Of a DNA stretch of 64,000 nucleotides, positions 21,497 through 30,657 are shown piece by piece. Location: assembly GCA_023974075.1 (NCBI GenBank), contig JAMFTG010000238.1, positions 62,001-126,000 of the forward strand, read 5' to 3'. The notes beneath the pieces were generated by a model. The model had not been told where the DNA came from. It ran no database searches and was given only the letters and a program-made list of their open reading frames with translations. Source of the stretch: Chaenocephalus aceratus. Its lineage: Eukaryota; Chordata; Actinopteri; Perciformes; Channichthyidae. Position 1 is the stretch's first letter; each line of letters starts with the position of its first letter. Position numbers and translations under genes: made by a program.

Positions 21497-22771
21497 ATGT
21501 CTGCGAGTGAACGAGATCGCGCTCCCTCTGATACGAGCGTAGCGGATACGGTTCCCATAAAGTCCACCGGGAAACGGCCGCTCCTCGGTGCAGAGGATGT
21601 CTCGGCACGCGAACCGGATCGCGGGAGCGCAAGGGTCCCTGTAAAGTCCGTGAAGAAACGGAGACTCGTTGCGAGCGAACGGGATCCCGCGCCCTCTAAT
21701 CCTACGGAGCCACACGTGTTTAGCTTTCCCGGATTGGACTTTGGCTTGAGAGCGATGGACAAGGAACAACTCAAGCACGCTCTGATCCAACAGTTCCGTC
21801 TGCACAATACAACCGCGGCGAACGCAACGTGGACGGCTCGCGCGGACCCCAAGGGCCTAACCGCCCGTGCTCTGGCAAACTACCAGAACCACAGACTGGC
21901 GGCCGTGAGTTGGATAGCGCGCGTCACACCCCGCGACTCCTTGTTGTCCAACAGCCAGCATTCTGTCCTTCTCCCCGCTGTGAATCTCATGGACAGATAC
22001 GTAGCCGCCTGCGCGGAGGCGGGCGAAGACCCGAGTCGGCTGTTGGAGAACATGGGCAACATCCGAGCCGCGTGCCTCGCGCTCTCGGTCAAGATGTACG
22101 CCGTGCACACGTACCTTACTCTAGGGGAAATTCACGTACGGAACGAGTGGGCGAACGAGGCGTGTGTCACGGAGTCTTCGAGCGAACCGGGTGCACCCGG
22201 GTTCAACCCCCCCACCCCGTCGAACGTACAAGCGATAGGCGAGGCGGAGAGGCGGTTATGTGGCACGTTGAAGGGCTCCCTGTTCCCAGTGAACGTGGAA
22301 AATACGATAGGTCTACTGTGCAGGTATCTCATCCTGGAACTCCTGAGCTCGCAACCGTCAAGCTACGTGTCGCGTGACTGGATTCAAAAACAGGCACACG
22401 CCACCAGGACCGCTCTCTGTTATTTCACAAAAACCGCACTGGATGTTAAGTTGTTACGCTTCGAGTGGTGGAAGTGCGTGGCAGAGAGCTGCTATTTAGG
22501 GGTGTTCGTGGTCTGCATTAAGGATTCCATCGAGGGTCTCTGTGTGGAAAGAAGCCTGATGTCTCTCCTGGAAGAGCTCACACCCGGGGAGTTCACGTTC
22601 GCGGAACGCTCTGACCTCCAAGGGCTATTGGTTCGGGACTGCGTGGTGTGCAGCGGTGTGTTTGTGAACCTTTGCGTGCGAAACTCTCTACGTACCATAT
22701 CCTCTAAGACGTGCACCCGGTGTGGAGCAGACCCGGTCGAGAGAGACACGATCCTCGCACCGGGACAATGA
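21497..22771 (+). CDS. Viral cyclin homologue
   Basis: A 424-residue protein. Residues 1-80 are the duplicated Ser/Arg/Lys-rich module with KKRRL, probably nuclear. An internal ATG (MDKEQLKHAL) could mark the original start. A cyclin fold follows: a VSWIARV helix near residues 137-143; LLPAVNLMDRYV (158-169), matching the cyclin helix with its MDRY/LDRF; a third helix with IRAACLALSVKMYA (189-202); IGEAERRLCGTL (247-258), matching the E-rich helix before the second repeat; and a second, more diverged five-helix repeat to about residue 345. A Cys-rich C-terminus ends with CTRCGADPVERD. Cyclins activate CDKs; gammaherpesviruses and an epsilonretrovirus also carry viral cyclins. The frame is intact. 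Confidence 0.72.
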   Translation: MSASERDRAPSDTSVADTVPIKSTGKRPLLGAEDVSAREPDRGSARVPVKSVKKRRLVASERDPAPSNPTEPHVFSFPGLDFGLRAMDKEQLKHALIQQFRLHNTTAANATWTARADPKGLTARALANYQNHRLAAVSWIARVTPRDSLLSNSQHSVLLPAVNLMDRYVAACAEAGEDPSRLLENMGNIRAACLALSVKMYAVHTYLTLGEIHVRNEWANEACVTESSSEPGAPGFNPPTPSNVQAIGEAERRLCGTLKGSLFPVNVENTIGLLCRYLILELLSSQPSSYVSRDWIQKQAHATRTALCYFTKTALDVKLLRFEWWKCVAESCYLGVFVVCIKDSIEGLCVERSLMSLLEELTPGEFTFAERSDLQGLLVRDCVVCSGVFVNLCVRNSLRTISSKTCTRCGADPVERDTILAPGQ

Positions 22772-23330
22772 AAAGAGGTGGCGGGTACGAGCAAACGAGA
22801 CGTACCGAATAACAAGGTGCAAAAGTCTCCATCTGGTGCACCGTTGACATCATCTGTATTATGCGATCGTGTGTTGTAAGCCACACTCTTGAGTTGCTTC
22901 CCTTTTTTTATTCACAGACAATGGTTACGGTGTCGTGTAAATCAAAGCGAGTCTATGAAACTGTCAGATTGTGTTGTTTGTTAGACAGACGCGTATACTC
23001 GGCGCGGCCTTTTACGCGAGAATTCCGTCTCTTACAATGTTGTACACCAATAAAATAGTTTGTTCAATCGACTGTGTGTCTGTGTTTCTATCTTGTTACC
23101 TCTCGTCTAAGGTTTCGGAGCCGGGACAGTGCACTCTCGCTCTGCCCATGTAACCCAGGTGGTCGATCGAGCTCCTGATAAAAACCCGTACCCCGCTGAC
23201 AACACCGAGGCCCTTATCCGGGAAAGCGTAGCACAAGACACTTAGACACGAGACACGTAGACACAAGACATGTAGACACAAGGAATCAAATCAAATGCTT
23301 TTTATTATTCACACCAATACATGCGCATCG
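22772..23330. other. Intergenic region
   Basis: Holds plus-strand AATAAA near 23050, a minus-strand poly(A) signal (TTTATTATTCAC) at 23299-23310, and a short repeat of AGACAC(G/A)AGACA(C/T)GTAGACAC at 23239-23280. No credible gene is seen. Confidence 0.5.
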
Positions 23331-23339
23331 TCCGTGGCA

Positions 23340-24290
23340 CAGAGAAATAGGCAACGGTCGGGGTCTACTCCGCGAGCCTCGGATCCGTGTCCTCCTTTTG
23401 TTCCGAGCCCGGCATCCCAGGCCTGCGCCTCGTCAGCCTCTGTTGTACGTCCTTAACGCTAGAGTGTAGTTTTTAGGGGTACGGTTTTCAGTGCACGCCC
23501 CAGGTTGTCCACATCGGGCAGTATGCGCAGGAGCTCGTCACGGCCGGGCACGCACGTCCTTATGTCCTCTTCGAGTCTGCCATCGCAGGAGTACTTGACA
23601 CCACCGTGCATGGAGTGCGCGAGGATCACCCCGGGTCGTGATTAGTGCAGATCCAAAACGGTCCCTTACCGAACTGGCCACGGTGTACCTCACCGAGATG
23701 TGCTTGCCCACCGATGGGCCTTCACAGGAATTGCTAATATCCCCACGGAGATCAGTGCCTCGGTTCCCGTGGCTATAGACGTTTCAGATCTAATACCTTG
23801 GAAGTTTCCACTCGGACAGTCGCAAAGCCCGATCGGGTAGCAACCGTGCACGGTGCGCATGGCCGGTTGCTCCACGTAGACAGAGACATTTCTCTCCTCC
23901 ACGACAAGGCTCTCTTGGCCATCCTGGTGGCTTATGGTCGTTGTGTACATTTCGGAAACGGAACCCTTCCAGTTGCTACTAATTCGCCCTTCGCGCTAAT
24001 GGGTTGACATACGCCAGAGTGCAACCACCGAGCGGAAACCCCGGTTCTCGATGCACCCTGTCAATGAAACGCGTATCGGATAAAAGTGTCACAAAGCAAG
24101 TATGAGCGGCGAGGAGAGGTTCGAACGCGGGTTTGTGGCATTCCCTCAGTTCGTGTTTCACAGCAAAGAAGGATTCGTCCATGTCGGAGGAACGAAACGC
24201 TGCGTAGTCTGCTCCTATCGATCCGGGATGGATCATTACCGTTTATAGCAAGGTCTGCGATGAAATGAAAAGCACCGTGGAAAAGACCCT
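23340..24290 (-). pseudogene. Minus-strand coding region, unknown, frameshifted
   Basis: Two protein-like minus-strand frames follow each other: 24236-23979 (IHPGSIGADYAAF...HELRECHKPAFEP) and 23950-23690 (MYTTTISHQDGQESLVVEERN). A third protein-like stretch lies further down (GGVKYSCDGRLEEDIRTC, around 23600-23550). The minus-strand poly(A) signal near 23300 supports a gene on this strand. At least two frame breaks; no family recognised. Confidence 0.35.
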
Positions 24291-24304
24291 GGAAAACACG
24301 CGCA

Positions 24305-24870
24305 TTGAGGTGCCTGTCGATGAAATGCACATGCCCGGGTAACAGGCGAGGCACACACGTGTTTCTAGGAGTACCCGGGGCGTGTTGCCCCGACCGATAC
24401 TTCAATGCCCTATTATCGTGGTACCCACGGGACTTCAGCGAACTGGGAGACAGCGCCAACATGCACCACCTACCGCGAACGTTTGACACTCACAAATGCT
24501 CAGCGTGTGGACTCGAACCTCAACACATTTGTCAGGGGCGACACTTTACTCGGTGAGCACATCTACCACTCGCACGTATTGCACCGCACCTGTCCGTATA
24601 TCACCCAGAGGTTTCTGGGCATGGAACAAGAGCTGATGCTCACGATCGGGCGCGAGCGGTAGCGGTACAGGCGGGGATTCGTAGCGTTCCACCAAGGCTT
24701 CGCAGAGGCCACCAGAGGTTCGCTTTAATCAACAAGCTGAACAGGTGCCTCGTATGCAGCGCCGCGGCCCTCCCGGGATGCTACCTACCCTTCCAGGGAC
24801 ATCGTCCGGGCTGTGACAGGATCAAGGCACAAGTCTGCACCACGCTCGAGGGACTAAAAATCCTACCTTG
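24305..24870 (+). pseudogene. Possible BIR-type (IAP-like) zinc protein, frameshifted
   Basis: In one frame HKCSACGLE (about nt 24493-24519) gives a CxxC pair. In the next, EHIYHSHVLHRTCPYI (about 24558-24605) gives the EH...H...CP half of a BIR zinc site at the right distance. A second set, RCLVCSAAALPG with FQGHRPGCDRI, lies at about 24747-24825 in another frame. Two BIR-like units in tandem would suggest an inhibitor of apoptosis. The frame breaks and missing Trp landmarks keep this tentative; an unrelated zinc protein is possible. Confidence 0.3.
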
Positions 24871-25120
24871 AAATGTGTTTTTTATTATTATTATTATTAT
24901 TATCATGATGTACATTATCGCAAGTTCTCGTTTTGGCTGTAATAAAGATATATCTACATCACAACCGTACGACCCGTGGGCAGTGATTAAGGCCTTTGGC
25001 TCTGTGTTCTGTTCTTGGGTTTTTAATCTCACGTCTGTGACACGGTCTCCCCTAGCTCGGTGACCGAGTGACTCGCTACTTGTATTCGTATCCGGTTGCC
25101 GATTCGAAACAATCCGATAG

Positions 25121-25658
25121 TGGCAATGCATCAAGAAACTGGACAGCGAGACCAGGCTACTCATCGACAATGTCCTGGGATACTTTGCGGGTCTCGCTAG
25201 ACCTAGGGGCGATGGAGGAGAAGCCCTGGTGACAATGAAAAGAGTCGTGTTCCAGATATTGGAGAAACACCAATACGCGTTCAACGGTAGGTATCCGGAT
25301 GGTGCGATCTAGACCGCAAAACGTTGGCCGCGTGAGGCTTGTTAACAACCTTCCCACGGTGGACCTTTTTATTTTGTCTTATTGTTTTGTAAAGGTATGA
25401 TCAGCGGACTGTCCTCGGACGAGAGCGTGGACGATGTGATCAGGGTAGCCAGCGAGTTATTCGGAGACGGGATAAACCAACTGGGGTCGCATCGTCACCT
25501 TGGTGGCATTCGGAGCGGTGCTATCTCGGCACTTGAAAGACACGGGTCGAGCCGGCTGCGTGGAACCGCTCGGACACCGCATCTCCACGTACCTGCTGAC
25601 TTACCACAGGGAATGGCTTGTGAATAACGCAGCCTGGGTGGGTTCAGAGTGCTCACGC

Positions 25659-25693
<35 letters not shown>

Positions 25694-25883
25694 GGATAGA
25701 GTATAGAGTGAAATATTCTGTATTCTGTGACTCTGCGTTTCATCTACTGTCTCGCTTCCATGTATTTCACAGGAGGGGTTCGTGGAGTTCTTTCGTACCT
25801 CAGGCCCCGTGTCCACATTCTGGACCAGGCTGGGTACCTTTTTCGGTCTCCGGGGGGGTGGACCGACCGGGTCGGTGGAGTGA
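25121..25883 (+). pseudogene. mcl1-like: Mcl-1-like Bcl-2 family gene, three exons, one frameshift
   Basis: Anti-apoptotic Bcl-2 proteins bind BH3 ligands at mitochondria. Exon 1 (open from 25121 to 25286) has a BH3-like ALVTMKRV and KHQYAFNG. A GT-AG intron (25287-25394) follows. Exon 2 (25395-25637) holds BH1 (NWGRIVTLVAFGA) and BH2 (HREWLVNNAAW). A second GT-AG intron (25638-25772) contains a (TA)n run. Exon 3 starts with GFVEFF and stops at 25883. Both introns sit where vertebrate mcl1 has them. A one-base frameshift lies at about 25475-25481 just before BH1. Exon 3 lacks the hydrophobic tail anchor, so a product would be soluble unless exon 3 is also shifted. No in-frame ATG is seen for exon 1, so the N-terminus is missing or in another frame. 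AATAAA is near 25977. Confidence 0.78.
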
Positions 25884-26040
25884 AAACACGCGATTGTCTT
25901 CGAGCGCTGTTCACGCCGGATCCTTCGTGTGTCCCAGCACCCCAAGTTGTACGGATTTGAGCGATACTGAACCTGAATAAATGATTGAATCACACACGTG
26001 TCTCTGGTGTCACAGGAGCGGGACCGCATCTGGTCCGCTC

Positions 26041-26046
26041 TAGGAG

Positions 26047-26084
<38 letters not shown>

Positions 26085-26090
26085 ACAGTA
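26041..26090. repeat. (AC)n microsatellite
   Basis: An uninterrupted (CA)n run of about 34 bases at 26048-26081 between convergent transcription units; a minus-strand poly(A) signal (TTTATT) follows near 26136. Confidence 0.85.
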
Positions 26091-26253
26091 ATACACACGG
26101 GTAACAGTACAGAGGGCCGGGTACACGGGATATTACTTTATTCGTAACAATGGCATAGACAACAACTGTGAATCTACAGATAATCTACAGGGCCCCGTAC
26201 GTGCGTAGTAAAGATGATCGAGATCACCGATGGCATGTCCAAAACTCAAAGAC

Positions 26254-27028
26254 TCAGAACTCCAGCGAGGACTGCTGTAGTCCGCGTGTATCGAAACGCG
26301 ACAAACCTTCGGACGGGCTTTCGAGCAAACTGTCGTACCACAGTAGGCGGTCTTCTGGATCCTCCAGATCCGAGGGACCCGGACTCTCGTTCGGGGCTTC
26401 GATCTCCCGATCGACCTCGTGCGAATCCACCGGGTGTTGCGCGACGGGGACCCCTCCCGTGTACCAGGGTCCGGATCTCGACAGGCGCGAGATGTAACCC
26501 GTGGGGATCGCACGTATTTCCGCGCTCTCCCCGCCTCGCCTGCTCGTTCGCTCGTCGCCCCCAGATGCTGTCCAGAGCCCCCTGCCAGAGGCGCTGAGTG
26601 TCAGACAGAGGCTTTGATGCGGTAGCGTACACGATCCCCCCCGTCGCGGTCCACGCAGCCTACCGCTTTCAGGACCCGGAGTATGCTGCGCAGCCTGCTC
26701 CTGGGGGATCCCGAACTCTTTACCTATGGCCCGCATGTGAAAACACCCCGGGGTGAGTGCGCACGTACCAGTAGACCTGGCCCGCGTGAGCCATCAGGGG
26801 TATCCCCCTTAGGAACCCCGGGCGAGGCACGCTGACTCTGCTGCCCCCGAAACATGTATATGTTTTCGCCGCCACGCGTCCCACACATACGCAGGAGCCG
26901 AATATACCGCGCAGCACGTTCAGCACGTAGTGTACCTTGCCGTTGAGCACGTGCGCCGAATGCTGTTCGTCTACGGTCTGTGCGAAGCGGAACACTTCCT
27001 TAGGTCCTAGCCCCAGAAAAGCATCCAA
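26254..27028 (-). pseudogene. Winged-helix (E2F-like?) paralogue 2, frameshifted
   Basis: Minus-strand fragments parallel those of the neighbouring gene at 27045-27600. The first (27028-26720) has KVHYVLNVLRGIF followed by a beta-wing-like stretch, and GQVYWYVRTHPG. A second (26736-26254) begins MRAIGKEFGIPQ, and an overlapping frame has an ATASKPLSDTQR segment followed by LWQGALDSIWG, matching RYWQRALDNVWG in the other paralogue. An acidic tail (SDLEDPEDRLLWYDSLLE) ends the protein. At least one frameshift lies near 26700. The helix-turn-VLNVLxGI pattern resembles the E2F recognition helix and wing, but other winged-helix families fit. Confidence 0.4.
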
Positions 27029-27044
27029 CAGGTCTTTGGTCAGG

Positions 27045-27600
27045 TCATCTAGGTTCGGACGTGTTCACCACGAGGCTGACCGGTCTAGGGGAGAAGCCCC
27101 AGACGTTATCCAGAGCCCGTTGCCAGTAGCGCTGGGCAGCGTCAGGCTCTCGCGAGCCAGTTGTAAATCCGAACCCGGGTATATACTGTCCACGATACCT
27201 ATCGCTTCCAGGACCCCCAAGATACACCACAGCTTGGGGAGCACGATCCCCAAATCTCGGCGCAAGTCCCGCGTGGTAACCGGTCCCGGGTTGGTGCGCA
27301 CCCCAAGGTAGACGCGCCCTGCGCGGTCCGCGAGGTTCTCCCCGATACCAGCTGCGCGCGAGGACCAACGCTGCTCTTGCATCTTGTACGTGTATCCCCA
27401 CTTGCAGTCCTCGCCTATCCAAAGTCCACACGTGAGCCCGATGCCTCGGAGCACCTCGAGTACATTGCGGAGCCGTGACAAAGTCAACGGTGTGTCGCAT
27501 CCAGTCTATCCTTGATGTAGTCAAAGGTGAAATGTTCCTCCGTTCCCATCTTCTCGAGGACCAGTAACACCCGTTTAGCCATGCTCACATTGGACTCCAT
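27045..27600 (-). pseudogene. Winged-helix (E2F-like?) paralogue 1, frameshifted
   Basis: An ATG at 27600 with a minus-strand TATA (TATAAATG near 27729) upstream opens a frame with MAKRVLLVLEKMG. A shift near 27500 leads to SRLRNVLEVLRGIGL and CKWGYTY, which resemble the E2F recognition helix and wing. A second unit follows (VTTRDLRRDLGI, then LGVLEAIGIVDSIY), giving two winged-helix domains as in atypical E2F7/8. The end switches frame again (QRYWQRALDNVWG, stop at 27045). It probably binds DNA in the nucleus. The E2F assignment is an inference from short patterns. Confidence 0.42.
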
Positions 27601-27763
27601 GGCGAGGAGAGAGCACGAGAAGCGCGGAGCCTAGGAGGGGTCCGGGTTAGCCTGACACGCGGCTGATATCTTTGCACCGAACGAGGTACAATGAGAAAGA
27701 CGAGAGCCGGTCGCTATCGCGAGCAACATTTATACGCGAAGATCCCACCACCTAGCCGAACAC

Positions 27764-28003
27764 ATGGTCGAGACCATCTCGGCATCCTCGGGAGGGTGTT
27801 CGCCTCTCCGTCTGGTGTGCACTGCCCTCTGTTTGACTTTTTTTGCAGAGATGATGTTACATTGGTTACGTACCGTGGCATGTGTGTTGTGTTGTTTCTT
27901 TATTGTGTTTTTGTTTTTACACGCATGGCACGAGACCTACTGGCACAATTTGACGTATTCTGTGTGTGTGTGTGTCGTGTACAGATCAATGAAAATGAAA
28001 TAA
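27764..28003 (+). CDS. Small hydrophobic protein, doubtful
   Basis: A 79-codon frame rich in hydrophobic residues with a possible membrane helix (TVACVLCCFFIVFLFLHAW). AATAAA is near 28000. It overlaps a second frame of 109 codons (27691-28020) and ends in a GT microsatellite, so it may be chance. Confidence 0.25.
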   Translation: MVETISASSGGCSPLRLVCTALCLTFFAEMMLHWLRTVACVLCCFFIVFLFLHAWHETYWHNLTYSVCVCVVYRSMKMK

Positions 28004-28221
28004 AAGACTCTCAACTTTGAATCGAACTCGTGGCAGCTCATTGGTTTATTCAACACGCATCACATACACGGTGTGAAAACAGACAACGAAATAGGTCACG
28101 ACCGGATTCACGAGGTACACGTTCGTAACGATTGTCTATTTGGAAGGACGCGCTGGACTTTGCGTACACGATATCACATTGGCTATGTGCCGATGTACAC
28201 ATTTATTTTATGTGAGCACTA

Positions 28222-28227
28222 TATAAA
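28222..28227 (+). promoter_or_regulatory. TATA box of first pyrin-domain gene
   Basis: TATAAA in GCACTATATAAACCC, about 125 bases before the ATG at 28351. Confidence 0.6.
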
Positions 28228-28350
28228 CCCTGCACTCGCGGAGACATTTTCTCAAATCCCTCAAGCCCGATATTACAGTTCACTGGGATCCCGTGTACAA
28301 CTACCACCCGCAGCCACGCGTTCCGGGAAACGGAGACTAGCAACGCAAAG

Positions 28351-28956
28351 ATGAGAGCCGCCCTATCCACGGAAATGAAAATGGTTTACTTCCTCACCAA
28401 GAACGAGACCATCTTTCAGGGTGTTCTTAGAGGTATACCTGAGGGTGCTCTGCGAGAGACCAGCGAGCTCCGGGAAACGGCACGATATCCAGAGGCACTG
28501 ATCTGGAAACTGAACAAGGCCATAGGAGATGCTAGCACGTGGCAACTGATGATCGAGACCTTATTGCGCGTGTATCCCGGGTTCGAAGCGGGACATCTGG
28601 AAGACCTGTATTTTTGGCGAGAGCTAGGCCCTGCTCTGATCAACACCAGAGAGCTCTCGGGGAATGACCTGAGGCTCTTGTTACGAGAGCTCACCTATCT
28701 CGAACTAGGGAGAGTGAAGGTGTTTCTACAAATGAACCTATTCGAGGGCTACCCCCGCGCGTCCTACTGCGCCATGGAGAGTTTGGGTTCGAGTATGCTG
28801 GCGTTGGTTGTAATCTCCCAGCACGGTCGCGAAACGGCCTTGGTGATGGCTGCGATATTCAAGCAAATCGAGCGCACGGACATAATACTGAGAATGTACA
28901 TCTTTTTATCTACCAGTCCAAGGCCACAGCGCTCGTTGTACCGTTTCCGAGAATAA
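28351..28956 (+). CDS. Pyrin-domain protein 1
   Basis: An intact 201-residue protein. Residues about 104-183 match the teleost pyrin domain: LRLLLRELTYLELGRVKVFL forms helices 1-2, FEGYPRASYCAMESL matches the LEGFPxIPxSxLE loop, and HGRETALVMAAIFKQIERTD matches the YGxExALxITLxILxxINRND helices. Pyrin domains mediate ASC/NLR inflammasome assembly; a stand-alone copy could act as a decoy. Residues 9-95 are helical and may be another death-fold domain (CARD-like is possible). The 3' end has AATAAAG at 28953. A close paralogue lies at 29465. Confidence 0.68.
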   Translation: MRAALSTEMKMVYFLTKNETIFQGVLRGIPEGALRETSELRETARYPEALIWKLNKAIGDASTWQLMIETLLRVYPGFEAGHLEDLYFWRELGPALINTRELSGNDLRLLLRELTYLELGRVKVFLQMNLFEGYPRASYCAMESLGSSMLALVVISQHGRETALVMAAIFKQIERTDIILRMYIFLSTSPRPQRSLYRFRE

Positions 28957-28959
28957 AGA

Positions 28960-29189
28960 AGATTTCCCACAGATTCCATCAAAATGTACTCTTCTTGTGT
29001 TCACGTGGAGTATCAATTCACGGGACCGGACCGGGAGGCTCTCTCACGTTCACTTTGACATGTCAGAGATTTGCCATATACTGTTATGTATTGTTACAGA
29101 ATCAATAAAGTATATACTTTCATCACATGTACACCTATGTGTATTTCATCGTAAGCTTTCATCGAGTGACTGTGTCACACTGAATATAC

Positions 29190-29241
<52 letters not shown>

Positions 29242-29464
29242 ACACACACACACACCTCCCACACTTCCAAATCGGCCAATTGTAGGCTCCCTAGGGCCCA
29301 CGGCCACAAAAATGAATCCTGTACTCGCATAGACATGTTCAGAAACCCCTCGAGCCTGATATTAAACTTGACTCGGATCCCCTGTGCTGCTATTACTGCT
29401 ATTACTGCTACTGCTGCTACTGCTGCTACTACTGCGACCACGCACAGCCACACGAAACGCAAAG
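28960..29464. other. Duplicated leader region with microsatellites
   Basis: Includes AATAAA near 29103, a long (AC)n run (29190-29254) and a CTG/CTA trinucleotide-like stretch (29386-29437). The segment 29310-29464 is a diverged copy of the leader of the first pyrin gene (28230-28350), but the TATAAA of that gene is replaced by CAAAAATGAATCC. Confidence 0.7.
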
Positions 29465-30034
29465 ATGAGCCCGGTCCTATCCCCGCAAATGAAAATGGTG
29501 AACTACCTCACGAGGAACGAGGTCATCTTTCGGCTTGTGCGTGCACGTATACCAGCCCACGCTCTACGAAAAACCAAAGGGCTCGGGAAAAACCCGTGTC
29601 CCGAGGAACTGATCTGGAAACTGAACACGGCTATAGGGGATGCCAATACGTGGCGCATGATGATGGAGACCATATCAAGCATTTCTCCCGGGTTCGAAGC
29701 GGGAAAGCTGGAAGACCCGTTCTTTTGGAACAGGATAGAGCCTGCTCTGAGTAACAATACCGAGCTCTCGGTATGGGACCTTACGAGCTTGTTACAAGAT
29801 CTCACCCATTCCGAACAAGCGAGAGTGAAAGTGTTTCTACAGTGGAATCTATTCGAGGGTTCCTGCGGCATGTCCTACGATAGGATCGAGCATTTCTATT
29901 CATCTCGTCTGGCCCGGGCCGTGAACTCCCACCACGGTCGCGGGACAACCTTGGTGATGGCCGTGATCTTCGCGCAGCTCGTGCGCACGGACCTAATACT
30001 GGAAATGTTCAGAAAGTTGCATCTCTCTTGTTGA
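29465..30034 (+). CDS. Pyrin-domain protein 2
   Basis: An intact 189-residue paralogue of the 28351 gene. The ATG at 29465 has the same context (ACGCAAAGATGAG) as its sister, so I prefer it to an upstream non-ATG opening. It keeps VKVFLQWNLFEGS and HGRGTTLVMAVIFAQLVRTDL of the pyrin fold, while the loop that precedes helix 4 has diverged (CGMSYDRIEHFYSS). The N-terminal half is better conserved between the two (MKMV.(Y/F)LT.NE, IWKLN.AIGDA.TW). AATAAA is near 30103. It probably acts on inflammasome or death-fold complexes in the cytosol. Confidence 0.62.
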   Translation: MSPVLSPQMKMVNYLTRNEVIFRLVRARIPAHALRKTKGLGKNPCPEELIWKLNTAIGDANTWRMMMETISSISPGFEAGKLEDPFFWNRIEPALSNNTELSVWDLTSLLQDLTHSEQARVKVFLQWNLFEGSCGMSYDRIEHFYSSRLARAVNSHHGRGTTLVMAVIFAQLVRTDLILEMFRKLHLSC

Positions 30035-30357
30035 GATGACCTATATTATACGATCGTGTCAGAGATTCCCCATATACTGTGATGTATGGATACAAATTCA
30101 ATAAAATATATGCTTTCAGCACATGTAGACCTATGTGTATTTTTGTCCTAGGTGTTCATCGAGCGACTGTGTCCCACCGAATACACACACTTCCCCCTCG
30201 TAGCATGGGGTATAATCACCTTAGTGTCTTTATCTCACATATGTGCATATATGTTTAGCTCTATCGCAAAAACGGGCCGTGGCCTTTGTGTGCAGCGTGC
30301 TGGGCCGCGGATGTACTTGCTCGTTTCGGGCGACTCACTTTCTACCGGGCAAAGAAC

Positions 30358-30405
30358 CCTTGTGTGTGTGTGTGTGTGTGTGTTGTGTGTGTGTGTGTGT
30401 GTGTG
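30358..30405. repeat. (GT)n microsatellite
   Basis: Two GT runs (30360-30382, 30383-30405) separated by a single TT step, between the pyrin genes and the convergent minus-strand unit. Confidence 0.85.
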
Positions 30406-30504
30406 TTCAATAACTGTTTGCTCATCTCTAGTCGCCCACAGAGCTATAGATCCTTCTGGTAATCAGTAACCCATGTGCTGTACGTGATATCTCGCGTTAC
30501 AGAA

Positions 30505-30650
30505 CGAACCAAGGAAACAACACACACGCTTTGATTCACGCTTACAGATTTATTTGCTCATATAGCACACAATGCAACAGTAAAAGGGTAGTTGTACACA
30601 CACGCACACATACACACACAATAATGGCATATGGGTAATCCTAGCGCAGA
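30505..30650 (-). repeat. 3'-end repeat, copy A
   Basis: About 120 bases from AACCAAGGAAACAACACA through a minus-strand poly(A) signal (GATTTATTTGCTCATAT) to GGGTAGTTGTACACACAC are closely repeated at 32935-33090. Both copies sit just downstream of minus-strand genes, so they are duplicated 3' UTRs. Confidence 0.8.
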
Positions 30651-30657
30651 GGCTGGG

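Larger units (their letters stand above)
20385..21745 (+). repeat. Direct duplication: copy 1 20385-20850, copy 2 about 21437-21745
   Basis: Both copies contain the leader CGCGA(A/G)CGTGAAACTCGTTGC, the ATG, the repeat module and the segment ending GAGCCACACGTGTTTAGC. Copy 2 lacks one internal module unit. The intervening DNA has a second, weaker duplication (TTCACGTCTGCC(G/C)ATGC near 20950 and 21255). Confidence 0.85.

Noticed and set aside
25121..25883. Host chromosomal mcl1 locus
   Set aside because: Gene density, tiny introns, and the flanking viral-type genes with the same base composition make a captured copy more likely, although misassembly cannot be excluded.
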